Positions 38,126 to 46,022 of a DNA stretch of 64,000 bases are shown here, piece after piece (within the stretch, counting starts at the first letter, position 1; each line of letters starts with the position of its first letter). The position numbers and the translations under genes were made by a program. Source of the DNA: Limnohabitans sp. INBF002 (lineage in GTDB: Bacteria > Pseudomonadota > Gammaproteobacteria > Burkholderiales > Burkholderiaceae_C); contig NZ_AP027055.1 in assembly GCF_027924905.1 (NCBI RefSeq), positions 372,001-436,000 of the forward strand, read 5' to 3'. The notes beneath the pieces are model-generated. The model worked only from the letters and a program-made list of their open reading frames with translations. It ran no database searches and was not told the origin of the DNA.

Positions 38126-39508
38126 ATGGCCTCAGCCCTTACCGACAAACTCTCGCGCCTCGTCAAACACATCAGCGGACAGGCCCGCATCACCGAAAGC
38201 AACGTGGCCGACATGTTGCGCGAGGTGCGCATGGCCTTGCTCGAAGCCGACGTGGCGCTGCCCGTGGTGCGCGACTTCATTGCCCGCGTCAAAGAAAAAG
38301 CCCTCGGTCAAGAAGTGATTGGCTCGTTGCAGCCAGGCCAAGCCTTGGTCGCCATCGTCAACCAAGAGTTGGCCGCCACCATGGGCGAAGGTGTGAGCGA
38401 CTTGAACCTCGCCGCCCAGCCGCCCGCCGTGATTTTGATGGCCGGTTTGCAAGGCGCAGGTAAAACCACCACCACTGCCAAGCTGGCGCGTTGGCTCATC
38501 AACCAACGCAAGAAAAAAGTGTTGACGGTTTCAGGCGACGTGTATCGCCCGGCTGCCATTGAGCAGCTCAAAACCGTCACCGCTCAAGCGGGGGCCGAAT
38601 GGTTCCCCAGTACGCCCGACCAAAAGCCAGCCGACATCGCGCGTGCTGCGTTGGATTACGCACGCAAGCACTACTTTGATGTGTTGTTGGTCGACACGGC
38701 CGGTCGCTTGGCGATTGATGAAGCCTTGATGGCTGAAATCAAACAACTGCACAGCGTCTTGAACCCCGTTGAAACCTTGTTTGTGGTCGATGCCATGCAA
38801 GGTCAAGATGCCATCAACACGGCCAAAGCTTTCAGCGATGCGCTGCCTCTGACGGGCATTGTGCTGACCAAGCTCGATGGCGATTCACGCGGCGGTGCCG
38901 CTTTGTCGGTGCGCCAGATCACCGGTGCGCCCATCAAGTTTGCGGGCACCAGCGAGAAGCTGGACGGCTTGGAGCTGTTCGATGCCAATCGCCATGCCGG
39001 CCGCGTGCTGGGCATGGGCGACATCCTGACCTTGGTCGAGCAAGTCACCGCCGGTGTGGACATGGCGGCGGCGCAAAAGCTGGCCGAGAAGGTCAAACGC
39101 GGCGATGCCTTTGACTTGAATGATTTCTTGGCGCAAATTCAGCAAATGCGCTCGATGGGCGGTTTGTCCACCATCATGGACAAATTGCCTTCGCAAATGG
39201 CGGCCAAGGCGGGTCAAGTGGACATGGACAAAGCCGAGAAAGACATTGGCCGCAAGCAAGGCATCATCCACAGCATGACGCCGCTGGAGCGCCGCAAGCC
39301 CGAGCTCATCAAAGCCACGCGCAAGCGCCGCATTGCCGCAGGTGCGGGCGTGCAAGTGCAAGACGTGAACCGCTTGCTCAAAGAGTTTGAGCAAATGCAA
39401 ACCATGATGAAGAAGATGAGCGGCGGCGGCATGATGAAGATGATGAAAAAGCTGGGTGGTATGAAAGGCATGATGGGCGGCGGTGGCGGCTTTCCCGGCA
39501 TGCGCTGA
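38126..39508 (+). CDS. ffh: Signal recognition particle protein Ffh
   Basis: SRP GTPase that delivers nascent membrane proteins to FtsY. The 460-residue protein has the N domain, the G domain with GLQGAGKTTTTAKLA, DTAGRLAIDEALM, TKLDGDSRGGAALS, and the Met-rich M domain ending in MMKKMSGGGMMKMMKKLGG, which binds 4.5S RNA and signal sequences. It is followed by a strong bidirectional terminator. Confidence 0.98.
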   Translation: MASALTDKLSRLVKHISGQARITESNVADMLREVRMALLEADVALPVVRDFIARVKEKALGQEVIGSLQPGQALVAIVNQELAATMGEGVSDLNLAAQPPAVILMAGLQGAGKTTTTAKLARWLINQRKKKVLTVSGDVYRPAAIEQLKTVTAQAGAEWFPSTPDQKPADIARAALDYARKHYFDVLLVDTAGRLAIDEALMAEIKQLHSVLNPVETLFVVDAMQGQDAINTAKAFSDALPLTGIVLTKLDGDSRGGAALSVRQITGAPIKFAGTSEKLDGLELFDANRHAGRVLGMGDILTLVEQVTAGVDMAAAQKLAEKVKRGDAFDLNDFLAQIQQMRSMGGLSTIMDKLPSQMAAKAGQVDMDKAEKDIGRKQGIIHSMTPLERRKPELIKATRKRRIAAGAGVQVQDVNRLLKEFEQMQTMMKKMSGGGMMKMMKKLGGMKGMMGGGGGFPGMR

Positions 39509-39526
39509 ACCTCTCGCGCTTAAAAC

Positions 39527-39562
39527 AAAAAGCCCTGAAACCTCGCGGTCTCAGGGCTTTTT
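39527..39562. terminator. Bidirectional intrinsic terminator between ffh and miaB
   Basis: AAAAAGCCCTGA (39527-39538) and TCAGGGCTTTTT (39551-39562) form a perfect 12-bp inverted repeat with a 12-base loop. T-tracts on both strands serve ffh (plus) and miaB (minus). Confidence 0.92.
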
Positions 39563-39584
39563 CAATGTTTGACGACAGCGAGCT

Positions 39585-40928
39585 TTAAGCCGACTCTTTC
39601 ACAAACACCTCGCCACGCAGCGAGTGCGGATTGGCTTCGGTGATTTTCACGTCAATCAGTTGGTTCATCAGGCGCTCAGGGTTGGGGCCGCCTTTGAAGT
39701 TGACGATGCGGTTGCACTCGGTGCGGGCGCGCAGCTCAGTGGCGTCTTTCTTCGAGTAACCGTCCACCAACACGCGTTGCACGGTGCCCACGCGTTGCAC
39801 GTTGATGTCGCGCATGTTGTCTTCGATGATTTTTTGCACCTCTTGCAAGCGGCGCAGTTTCACTTCGTGTGGGGTGTCATCGTGCAGGTTGGCCGCAGGC
39901 GTGCCGGGGCGGGGGCTGAAGATGAAGCTGAACGAGTTGTCAAAGTACACATCGTGCATGAGCTTGATGAGCTTTTGGTGGTCCTCTTCGGTCTCGCCGG
40001 GGAAGCCCACGATGAAGTCTGAGCTCATGGCCATGTCGGGGCGAATGGCGCGCAGTTTTTTGACCGTGCTTTTGTATTCCATGGCGGTATAGCCGCGCTT
40101 CATGGCCATCAAGATGCGGTCGCTGCCGTGCTGCACGGGCAAGTGCAAGTGGCTGACCAGTTGGGGCACCTTGGCGTACACATCAATCAGACGTTGCGTG
40201 AACTCGTTGGGGTGGCTGGTGGTGTAGCGGATGCGCTCGATACCGGGAATCTCGGCCACGTACTCGATGAGCAGCGCAAAATCGGCAATCTCAGAGGTGC
40301 CGCCCATGGCGCCACGGTAAGCGTTGACGTTTTGGCCCAAGAGCGTGACTTCTTTTACGCCTTGCGCGGCCAAGCCCGCCACTTCGACCAACACGTCGTC
40401 AAACGGACGGCTCACCTCTTCGCCGCGGGTGTAGGGCACCACGCAGTAGCTGCAATATTTGCTGCAACCTTCCATGATGCTCACATAGGCGCTGCCGCCT
40501 TCGACACGGGCAGGGGGCAGGTGGTCGAACTTTTCGATTTCGGGAAAGCTGATGTCCACCTGTGGCTTGGCCAAGCTTTCGCGTTGGTTGAGCAACTCAG
40601 GCAAACGGTGCAGGGTTTGCGGGCCAAACACCACGTCCACATAGGGCGCGCGGGCAATGATGGTGTCGCCTTCTTGGCTGGCCACGCAGCCGCCCACGGC
40701 AATCTTGACGCCCTTGGCTTTCAAATGCTGGATGCGGCCCAGGTCGGAGAACACCTTTTCTTGGGCTTTCTCGCGCACCGAGCAGGTGTTGAAGACGATC
40801 AGATCGGCTTCCTCGACATCGTTGGTTTTTTCGTAACCCTGTGCTTCGCCCAGCACGTCGACCATCTTGTCCGAGTCGTACTCGTTCATTTGGCAACCGA
40901 AGGTTTTGATAAAGACTTTGCGGCTCAT
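39585..40928 (-). CDS. miaB: tRNA-2-methylthio-N6-dimethylallyladenosine synthase MiaB
   Basis: Radical-SAM methylthiotransferase for tRNA A37. I start at ATG 40928 ([22 protein letters not shown]), with GGGGAGG upstream, giving 447 residues. The frame stays open further upstream but without similarity. The three N-terminal UPF0004 cysteines are in [19 protein letters not shown] and GGCVASQEG. The radical-SAM CxxxCxxC is in [19 protein letters not shown]. The C-terminal TRAM domain includes [19 protein letters not shown]. Confidence 0.96.
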   Translation of the reverse strand: MSRKVFIKTFGCQMNEYDSDKMVDVLGEAQGYEKTNDVEEADLIVFNTCSVREKAQEKVFSDLGRIQHLKAKGVKIAVGGCVASQEGDTIIARAPYVDVVFGPQTLHRLPELLNQRESLAKPQVDISFPEIEKFDHLPPARVEGGSAYVSIMEGCSKYCSYCVVPYTRGEEVSRPFDDVLVEVAGLAAQGVKEVTLLGQNVNAYRGAMGGTSEIADFALLIEYVAEIPGIERIRYTTSHPNEFTQRLIDVYAKVPQLVSHLHLPVQHGSDRILMAMKRGYTAMEYKSTVKKLRAIRPDMAMSSDFIVGFPGETEEDHQKLIKLMHDVYFDNSFSFIFSPRPGTPAANLHDDTPHEVKLRRLQEVQKIIEDNMRDINVQRVGTVQRVLVDGYSKKDATELRARTECNRIVNFKGGPNPERLMNQLIDVKITEANPHSLRGEVFVKESA

Positions 40929-41180
40929 GGCTGAGCCTCCCCGTGGGGATAAAAGCAGCGGTTCATGGTGTTGATCCAGAGGCTGTGGAAGAAGCTCACG
41001 ATTGTAGTGTCGGCTTATCTTGCGCACGTTTATTGCTTTTATCAGTTGCGGCAATAATTTGCCGTCTTTTGTTGGAATTAAAGCTTGTGTCATATCAAGC
41101 CGATACCCACTGACTTGCCCAAACAGGGGCGTGCACTGCGCGTTGCTGTTTGGCTTTATCAAATGCACCCACTCAAGTGA

Positions 41181-42383
41181 ATGGCCATGAAAAAATATTT
41201 ACGACTGATCATTGAAATCGTCATGGGTCTGCTGCTCGCAGGCGCTTTGGCTTTTGGTTACTGGAGCTACACCGGTAAAAACCACATCATGAGCGAGCTG
41301 ACGGAAGCCAGCGAAGGCGCGACCGAAGCCCAACAAGAACTCGAAAAGCTGACCAAGGAATTGGAAGAAGCCAAAGAGAAGCTCGAAGAAGCTGAGCCTG
41401 CCGCCCAACAAATGATGGCGGTCAAAGAATCCTTCAGCAACGGCGTGGTTTTGCAAGACTACGAAGCGTTCATCAAGGCTCAAAAGGGCCCAGTGACCAG
41501 CGAACGCCAATTGGGCTTGGGCGCTTTGCGCTTGTTGACCAAAGGCGCTGAAGACCCAGAGACCGTCAGCGCTTTCCAAAAGGCGTTGGAAATGGCCGAG
41601 TGGTCGTCACGCTTGAAGTCGATTTGTGCGGCTCAAAATGCCTTGGCTGCGGCCGGTCAAAAAGTCAAAGTGTTGGCTGACTGCGCTGCCGAGAAAGAAG
41701 CCAAGGGCCACAAAAAAGGCCACGCTGTCCATTGGGACTACGCGGGCGAGATGGGCCCAGAGAACTGGGGCGATGAGTTCCCCACGTGCGGCAAAGGCAC
41801 TAAGCAATCGCCTTTGAACATCACCGGTCCTTTTGAGAAATCGAAAGACGTGTTGGTGGTCAACTACAAAGAAGGCCCGCTGAAAATCTTGAACAACGGC
41901 CACACCATCCAAGTGAATGTCGAGCCAGGCAGCACCTTGAAGATCAACAAGGATGTGTACAACTTGTTGCAATTCCACTTCCACCGTCCCAGCGAAGAGC
42001 AAATTGACGGCAAGCCCATGGCCATGGTGGCGCACTTTGTGCACAAAAACGCCGATGGCAAGTTGGCTGTGTTGGGCGTGTTGCTCAACGACGGCAAAGA
42101 CAATGCCGCCATCCAAACTTTGTGGAACAACGCACCCAAGGCCGAAGGCCCAGAGGTGGTGGTCGACAAAGTCAAGTTTGATCCCAGCAGCTTGGTGCCC
42201 GCCGCTTTGACACACTACAGCTACGAAGGCTCGTTGACTACACCGCCTTGCACCGAAGGCGTCAACTTCTACATCTTGAAGACACCGGTGGACATCGGCA
42301 AAAAACAAGTGGTGGACTTCCCCTTCAAGCGCAATGCACGTCCTGTGCAGCCTTTGAATGGCCGCAAGATCAACGCGAATTAA
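41181..42383 (+). CDS. Membrane-anchored alpha-carbonic anhydrase with N-terminal coiled coil
   Basis: 400-residue protein. Residues about 8-28 form a membrane anchor. Residues about 37-77 are a Glu/Lys/Ala coiled coil. Residues 78-175 form a helical region I do not recognise. From about residue 183 an alpha-class carbonic anhydrase begins ([21 protein letters not shown]). Zinc ligands His266 and His268 ([11 protein letters not shown]) and His285 (VAHFVHKN) are intact, as is [11 protein letters not shown]. It would hydrate CO2 at the periplasmic face. The start could also be ATG 41187. A terminator follows, so it is probably monocistronic. Confidence 0.9.
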   Translation: MAMKKYLRLIIEIVMGLLLAGALAFGYWSYTGKNHIMSELTEASEGATEAQQELEKLTKELEEAKEKLEEAEPAAQQMMAVKESFSNGVVLQDYEAFIKAQKGPVTSERQLGLGALRLLTKGAEDPETVSAFQKALEMAEWSSRLKSICAAQNALAAAGQKVKVLADCAAEKEAKGHKKGHAVHWDYAGEMGPENWGDEFPTCGKGTKQSPLNITGPFEKSKDVLVVNYKEGPLKILNNGHTIQVNVEPGSTLKINKDVYNLLQFHFHRPSEEQIDGKPMAMVAHFVHKNADGKLAVLGVLLNDGKDNAAIQTLWNNAPKAEGPEVVVDKVKFDPSSLVPAALTHYSYEGSLTTPPCTEGVNFYILKTPVDIGKKQVVDFPFKRNARPVQPLNGRKINAN

Positions 42384-42412
42384 TTTTCAAGACGCGTCAA
42401 CTCTTTGAAGAA

Positions 42413-42447
42413 CGCCTGCTCTGTGTCACAGGGCAGGCGTTTTTTTA
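42413..42447 (+). terminator. Intrinsic terminator after the carbonic anhydrase
   Basis: The segment 42413-42439 folds on itself: CGCCTGCTCTGT pairs with ACAGGGCAGGCG with one G-U pair and a 3-base loop. An 8-base T-run follows at 42440-42447. It ends right at the stop codon of the convergent HTH gene. Confidence 0.9.
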
Positions 42448-42885
42448 TTAAGAAAGCTTGGGCGGTGGTGAGGGCAAGGTGTAGAGCAACGGCATGGCCA
42501 CGGCCACCAACAGAAACACCACCACCACAAAAATCAACAGCAGCTTGAAGAACTCGGGTGAGTCGGGGAACTTTGGCTTGGGCGGTGGCGTTTCTTCCAC
42601 ATGGATGGGGGGCAGTTGAACCCCTAAGCCATCGCCAGCCGCACGCGATCGAAACACATTCACCACAGGCATGCCGTTGGCCTGTGTGCCGCTTAACGTG
42701 GTGGCCACTTTCAGCGCGGCTTGCACCTTGATGTCCCGCGACGCGAATTGGCTGGAGCCACCGTCTTCCAGTTCACGCACCTGCGCTTCTGTCAGTCCAC
42801 ACAAATGCGCCACACGGGCGTGGTCGAGCTTGCACATGGCGCGCAGGCGAAGGATGGCTTGTGGGTCGATGAGGTCTGCGGTCAT
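42448..42885 (-). CDS. HTH domain plus membrane segment protein (RodZ-like layout)
   Basis: 145-residue protein. Residues about 8-65 resemble a Cro/C1-type helix-turn-helix (LRAMCKLDHARVAHLCGLTEAQVRELEDG). A variable Pro-rich linker leads to one membrane span (FFKLLLIFVVVVFLLVAVAM, residues about 112-133) and a short proline-rich tail. Cytoplasmic HTH, then a single span, is the layout of RodZ, but the usual periplasmic domain is absent. It could be a membrane-bound regulator or a cytoskeletal adaptor. It is divergent from a TetR-like/bactofilin pair. Confidence 0.75.
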   Translation of the reverse strand: MTADLIDPQAILRLRAMCKLDHARVAHLCGLTEAQVRELEDGGSSQFASRDIKVQAALKVATTLSGTQANGMPVVNVFRSRAAGDGLGVQLPPIHVEETPPPKPKFPDSPEFFKLLLIFVVVVFLLVAVAMPLLYTLPSPPPKLS

Positions 42886-43022
42886 GTGCGGTTGGAGGGT
42901 TTGGTTCTTATCGGTTTGACTTGTTTTCGTACGCCCGTGAGCGTATAGACCTAGCGGTTCTTTCTTATGACAATCTTGTCAGATTTCTCAATTGGCTAGC
43001 AACTTTTAATTTTAAATTTTCG

Positions 43023-43631
43023 ATGAATTTCCAAAAAATCAAAGAAAGCGACGAAGTTGAGTTGCCGCTGTTACTGAAGAATCGCCTTGTCAGTTTGGTG
43101 GCTTACATCCAACAAAAAATTGAAGCCTCCGAGTTTGACGCGCTGAGCTTGGCCAACATTGCCAAAGACAACCGCATGACCATCCCGCAGCTGATGGAGT
43201 TTGGGTTCACCAAAGCCAATCTGGTGTGTCATGCCGTGGTGGCGAGCAACGAGGCCATGATTCGAAGCTTGATGGCGCAAGACATCACCACCTTGGGCAC
43301 AACCCTCATCGCGCAAGTGGAAGCGTATTTGCTGCAGATGTACCACCACGATTTGCGTCAGCTGCCATTCAAGACGGCGATCCAGTCATACGCATGGACT
43401 TGGTCGGTGGTGGACGAAGAGCGCTTCGTCAACCAAACCATGAAGCTGATGACGCCGATTTACCTCGCATTGCACGCGCACGGTTTTGACCACATTGATG
43501 CGCGCTGCCAAACCATTTGGGCGCTCTACACCCGAGGCTTGCGTACAGCTGCTTTGGGAAAAGGGAGTGCCAGCGACTGCTTGGCGGCGATTCGCACGTC
43601 CTTGAACTTAATGATTGAAAGAACTAAATGA
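43023..43631 (+). CDS. TetR-like transcriptional regulator
   Basis: 202-residue helical protein. I start at ATG 43023; upstream codons in frame are AT-rich and unlike coding DNA. Residues about 10-60 resemble a TetR helix-turn-helix (FDALSLANIAKDNRMTIPQLMEFGFTKANLVCHAV). The rest is alpha-helical, like a TetR ligand domain. No clear ribosome-binding site is seen. Its TGA shares bases with the bactofilin ATG, so the two are coupled. Ligand and targets are unknown. Confidence 0.72.
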   Translation: MNFQKIKESDEVELPLLLKNRLVSLVAYIQQKIEASEFDALSLANIAKDNRMTIPQLMEFGFTKANLVCHAVVASNEAMIRSLMAQDITTLGTTLIAQVEAYLLQMYHHDLRQLPFKTAIQSYAWTWSVVDEERFVNQTMKLMTPIYLALHAHGFDHIDARCQTIWALYTRGLRTAALGKGSASDCLAAIRTSLNLMIERTK

Positions 43632-43963
43632 ACGATAAAAACGACATGTCCAAAGAAAACAGCATCTTCATCGGTGAAGGTGTGGTGTTCACAGGGTCTA
43701 TCAAAGCGCCGAATCAGGCCATCATTTCTGGCCAATTCGATGGCGAGCTAGATGCACGCGATGTGCTGATTGGTACGTCAGGGGTCGTGACGGGTAAAAC
43801 GACGGCCGAATATGTGGATGTCAAAGGCGAGTTGAATGACACCGTGACCAGCCGCGAGTTGCTCATCGTGCGCAGCACAGGCCGCGTGCGCGGCGCTGTG
43901 ACGTATGGCGAAATCGAAATTGAGCGCGGCGGTCAGGTCAAAGGCGACATGACGCAGCGCTGA
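43628..43963 (+). CDS. Bactofilin (polymer-forming cytoskeletal protein)
   Basis: 111-residue DUF583 protein forming a right-handed beta helix: NSIFIGEGVVFTGSIKAPNQAIISGQFDGEL, GVVTGKTTAEYVDVKGELNDTVTSRELLIVRSTGRVRGAVTYGEIEIERGG-type repeats of about 18 residues. Short disordered ends flank the core. Bactofilins make filaments involved in cell shape, stalks, or polar and flagellar placement. It overlaps the TetR-like gene by 4 bases and is convergent with fliN, 8 bases away. Confidence 0.92.
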   Translation: MNDKNDMSKENSIFIGEGVVFTGSIKAPNQAIISGQFDGELDARDVLIGTSGVVTGKTTAEYVDVKGELNDTVTSRELLIVRSTGRVRGAVTYGEIEIERGGQVKGDMTQR

Positions 43964-43971
43964 ATCAAGGT

Positions 43972-44373
43972 TTAGATCAGCTTGAGGCGCTCTGAAGAGG
44001 GCACCACACGTGTCAGGCGAACACCGTAGCGGTCGTTCACCAACACGATTTCACCTTGGGCCACCACCGAGTTGTTCACCAACAGGTCGAGCGGTTCGCC
44101 CGCAATGCGGTCGAGCTCGACCACGCTGCCTTGGGTGAGGCGCATCAAGTCTTTGATCTTGATTTGTGCACGGCCCACTTCGATGGACAAGTTCACGACG
44201 ATGTTTTGCAACACCTCGGGATTGATGTTGCCGGGCATCGTCGGCTTGAAGTCTTCCAAGCTTGGTTCGACATCTTCGGCTTGCACAGCCACTTCGTCGT
44301 GTGTTTCGGCTTCAGCGGCAGCCACTTCGGCTTCGTCGTGTTCTGGGGTTGGGTTTTCTTTTTCGTCGGTCAT
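43972..44373 (-). CDS. fliN: Flagellar motor switch protein FliN
   Basis: C-ring component that sets rotation direction. The 133-residue protein has an acidic N-terminal tail (about 45 residues rich in Glu/Ala) and the SpoA domain (VNLSIEVGRAQIKIKDLMRLTQGSVVELDRIAGEPLDLLVN-type sequence, then GEIVLVNDRYGVRLTRVV). It follows fliM by 14 bases. The usual downstream fliOPQR genes are absent; instead the convergent bactofilin follows. Confidence 0.96.
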   Translation of the reverse strand: MTDEKENPTPEHDEAEVAAAEAETHDEVAVQAEDVEPSLEDFKPTMPGNINPEVLQNIVVNLSIEVGRAQIKIKDLMRLTQGSVVELDRIAGEPLDLLVNNSVVAQGEIVLVNDRYGVRLTRVVPSSERLKLI

Positions 44374-44387
44374 GATGTATTCCTGTC

Positions 44388-45380
44388 TCAGAGTTTGCCG
44401 TGAACGTGTTCGTGGTCAATTTGCACAGCCACTTGCGAGCCGCGTGTGCCCACATTGACGTGGAAGGCGGGAACGCCATCAGTGCTCATCAGCGCGGTGT
44501 CGTCTTTCTTGAAGAACAACAAATCGCCTTCTTGCAAATGGTTCAAGTGGTGCAGCGTGGTTTTGATTTCACCCATGGTGACTTGCAATTCCAGCTTGGC
44601 ATCACCCACCGCCGCAGCGAGGTCTTTGCGCCATTTTTTGTCTGACTCTTCGTTGCCTTCGCCACTTTGTACGCGGCTGCTGAGCAGTTCGCGCACGGGC
44701 TTCAAGGTGGCGTAGGGGTAGACCAAGTCAATGAAGCCTTTGCCACCGCTGGCGGTGGCGTCGGCTTCAAAGCGGCTCAAGACCACCAAGTCGTTTTCGT
44801 CGGCGATTTGTGCGAACTGAGGGTTGATCTCAGAGCTCACGTGTTCGCATTCGATGGGCATCAGCGGTCCCCACGCTTCGGTCAACGAGCGGAAGAACAC
44901 TTCAAGAATGATCTTGATGATGCGTGTTTCGGTGGGGGTGAACAAACGGCTGGGGGGGAGTTCGCCCACGCCTTTGCCAAAGCCACCAAAGAAACTGTCG
45001 AGCGAGCTGAACACCACATTGGGGTCGATGATGATCACCGAGTTGCCACGCAGTGGGTTCATGCGAACCATGTTCACCGACAAGGGCGCACGCAGGCCTT
45101 TGAGGTAATCACCGAACTTTAAGATTTGCACGCGCGTGGGGTTCACACGCGGGCTGGTTCGGAGCACTTCGAGCAAGCCAAGACGGAACAGTCGGATGAA
45201 GCGCTCGTTGATCATGTCGATCGACGAGACGTTCACACCCAGGCTGCTGTCTTCGCTGGCGAGGTCGTGCTTGCGCACCCGCACGCTGCTGTTAAAGCCG
45301 GTGTCGGTTTCGATCGAACCGTCGCGCACGCCTTCCGACAGCGCGGCCAGTTCTTCGTCCGAGAGCAGGTTAGATTTCAT
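44388..45380 (-). CDS. fliM: Flagellar motor switch protein FliM
   Basis: C-ring protein that binds phospho-CheY. The 330-residue protein begins with the CheY-binding region (NLLSDEELAALSEGV) and has the middle domain (MINERFIRLFRLGLLEVLRTSPRV, NSVIIIDPNVVFSSLDSFFGG) and the C-terminal SpoA domain (KLELQVTMGEIKTTLHHLNHLQEGDLLFFKK-type sequence). It lies between fliL and fliN. No fusion or truncation is apparent. Confidence 0.97.
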   Translation of the reverse strand: MKSNLLSDEELAALSEGVRDGSIETDTGFNSSVRVRKHDLASEDSSLGVNVSSIDMINERFIRLFRLGLLEVLRTSPRVNPTRVQILKFGDYLKGLRAPLSVNMVRMNPLRGNSVIIIDPNVVFSSLDSFFGGFGKGVGELPPSRLFTPTETRIIKIILEVFFRSLTEAWGPLMPIECEHVSSEINPQFAQIADENDLVVLSRFEADATASGGKGFIDLVYPYATLKPVRELLSSRVQSGEGNEESDKKWRKDLAAAVGDAKLELQVTMGEIKTTLHHLNHLQEGDLLFFKKDDTALMSTDGVPAFHVNVGTRGSQVAVQIDHEHVHGKL

Positions 45381-45393
45381 GTGGGCTCAAAAG

Positions 45394-45987
45394 TTACTGC
45401 ATCACAAAAGAGGTGAAGAACACGTCTTCAATGCCGCCGAAGTCTTCGTACTTCATGAGCATTTCGTTCATCACCACCTTGATCTTGGTCGCCAATTCGA
45501 CGCGGAAGTCTGGTTTGGCCACATCGGCTTCAGTGCTTTGACGCATCACGTCGAGCACTGCAGAGCGAATGGCAAATTCATGCTTCTTCACGTTGTCAAA
45601 CACGCGTGAGTCGTAGTGGGTCATCACAGCCACTTTCACGACCATGATTTTTTTCGAGCTCGTGATGTTGGTCATGAACTCTTTGTCGATTTCCAAATAG
45701 GTGTTTTCAAAGCGCGTGGCTTCGGCTTCCTTTTTGACCTTCGATGGGCCGTCTGGTGTTGCGCCATGCGCGTTTTCGGCAGCCTTCTCTAGCTCGTCCA
45801 CTTTTTCGTGGGCGGCTGCTTCGCTCTTGTGCTCGAAGAAGCCAGAGAAATACAAGGTGCCGAACATCACTGACATGACCAAAATGATCACGGACAACAC
45901 GATGACCAAAATCAAAAGAATAGGTTTCTTTTTCTTCGGTTCGCCTTCGACTACTTCTTCAGTCGGTTCTGCTGCTGCTTCTGCCAT
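45394..45987 (-). CDS. fliL: Flagellar basal body-associated protein FliL
   Basis: Membrane protein that supports stator function. The 197-residue protein has a Lys/Glu-rich N-terminus, one membrane span (ILLILVIVLSVIILVMSVMF, residues about 22-42) and a periplasmic FliL domain (TYLEIDKEFMTNI ... LDVMRQSTEADV ... EDVFFTSFVMQ). It follows fliK by 35 bases and precedes fliM by 13. Confidence 0.95.
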   Translation of the reverse strand: MAEAAAEPTEEVVEGEPKKKKPILLILVIVLSVIILVMSVMFGTLYFSGFFEHKSEAAAHEKVDELEKAAENAHGATPDGPSKVKKEAEATRFENTYLEIDKEFMTNITSSKKIMVVKVAVMTHYDSRVFDNVKKHEFAIRSAVLDVMRQSTEADVAKPDFRVELATKIKVVMNEMLMKYEDFGGIEDVFFTSFVMQ

Positions 45988-46022
45988 ATCGTTCTCCTAA
46001 TGTTCAGATTGTCATGCGTAAT

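Noticed and set aside
40929-41168. 80-residue N-terminal extension of MiaB
   Set aside because: The open frame continues upstream, but MiaB homologues begin at [15 protein letters not shown], and GGGGAGG directly precedes that ATG.
42921-43022. N-terminal extension of the TetR-like gene from 42921
   Set aside because: The extension is AT-rich, unlike coding DNA here, and the TetR-like similarity begins after ATG 43023.
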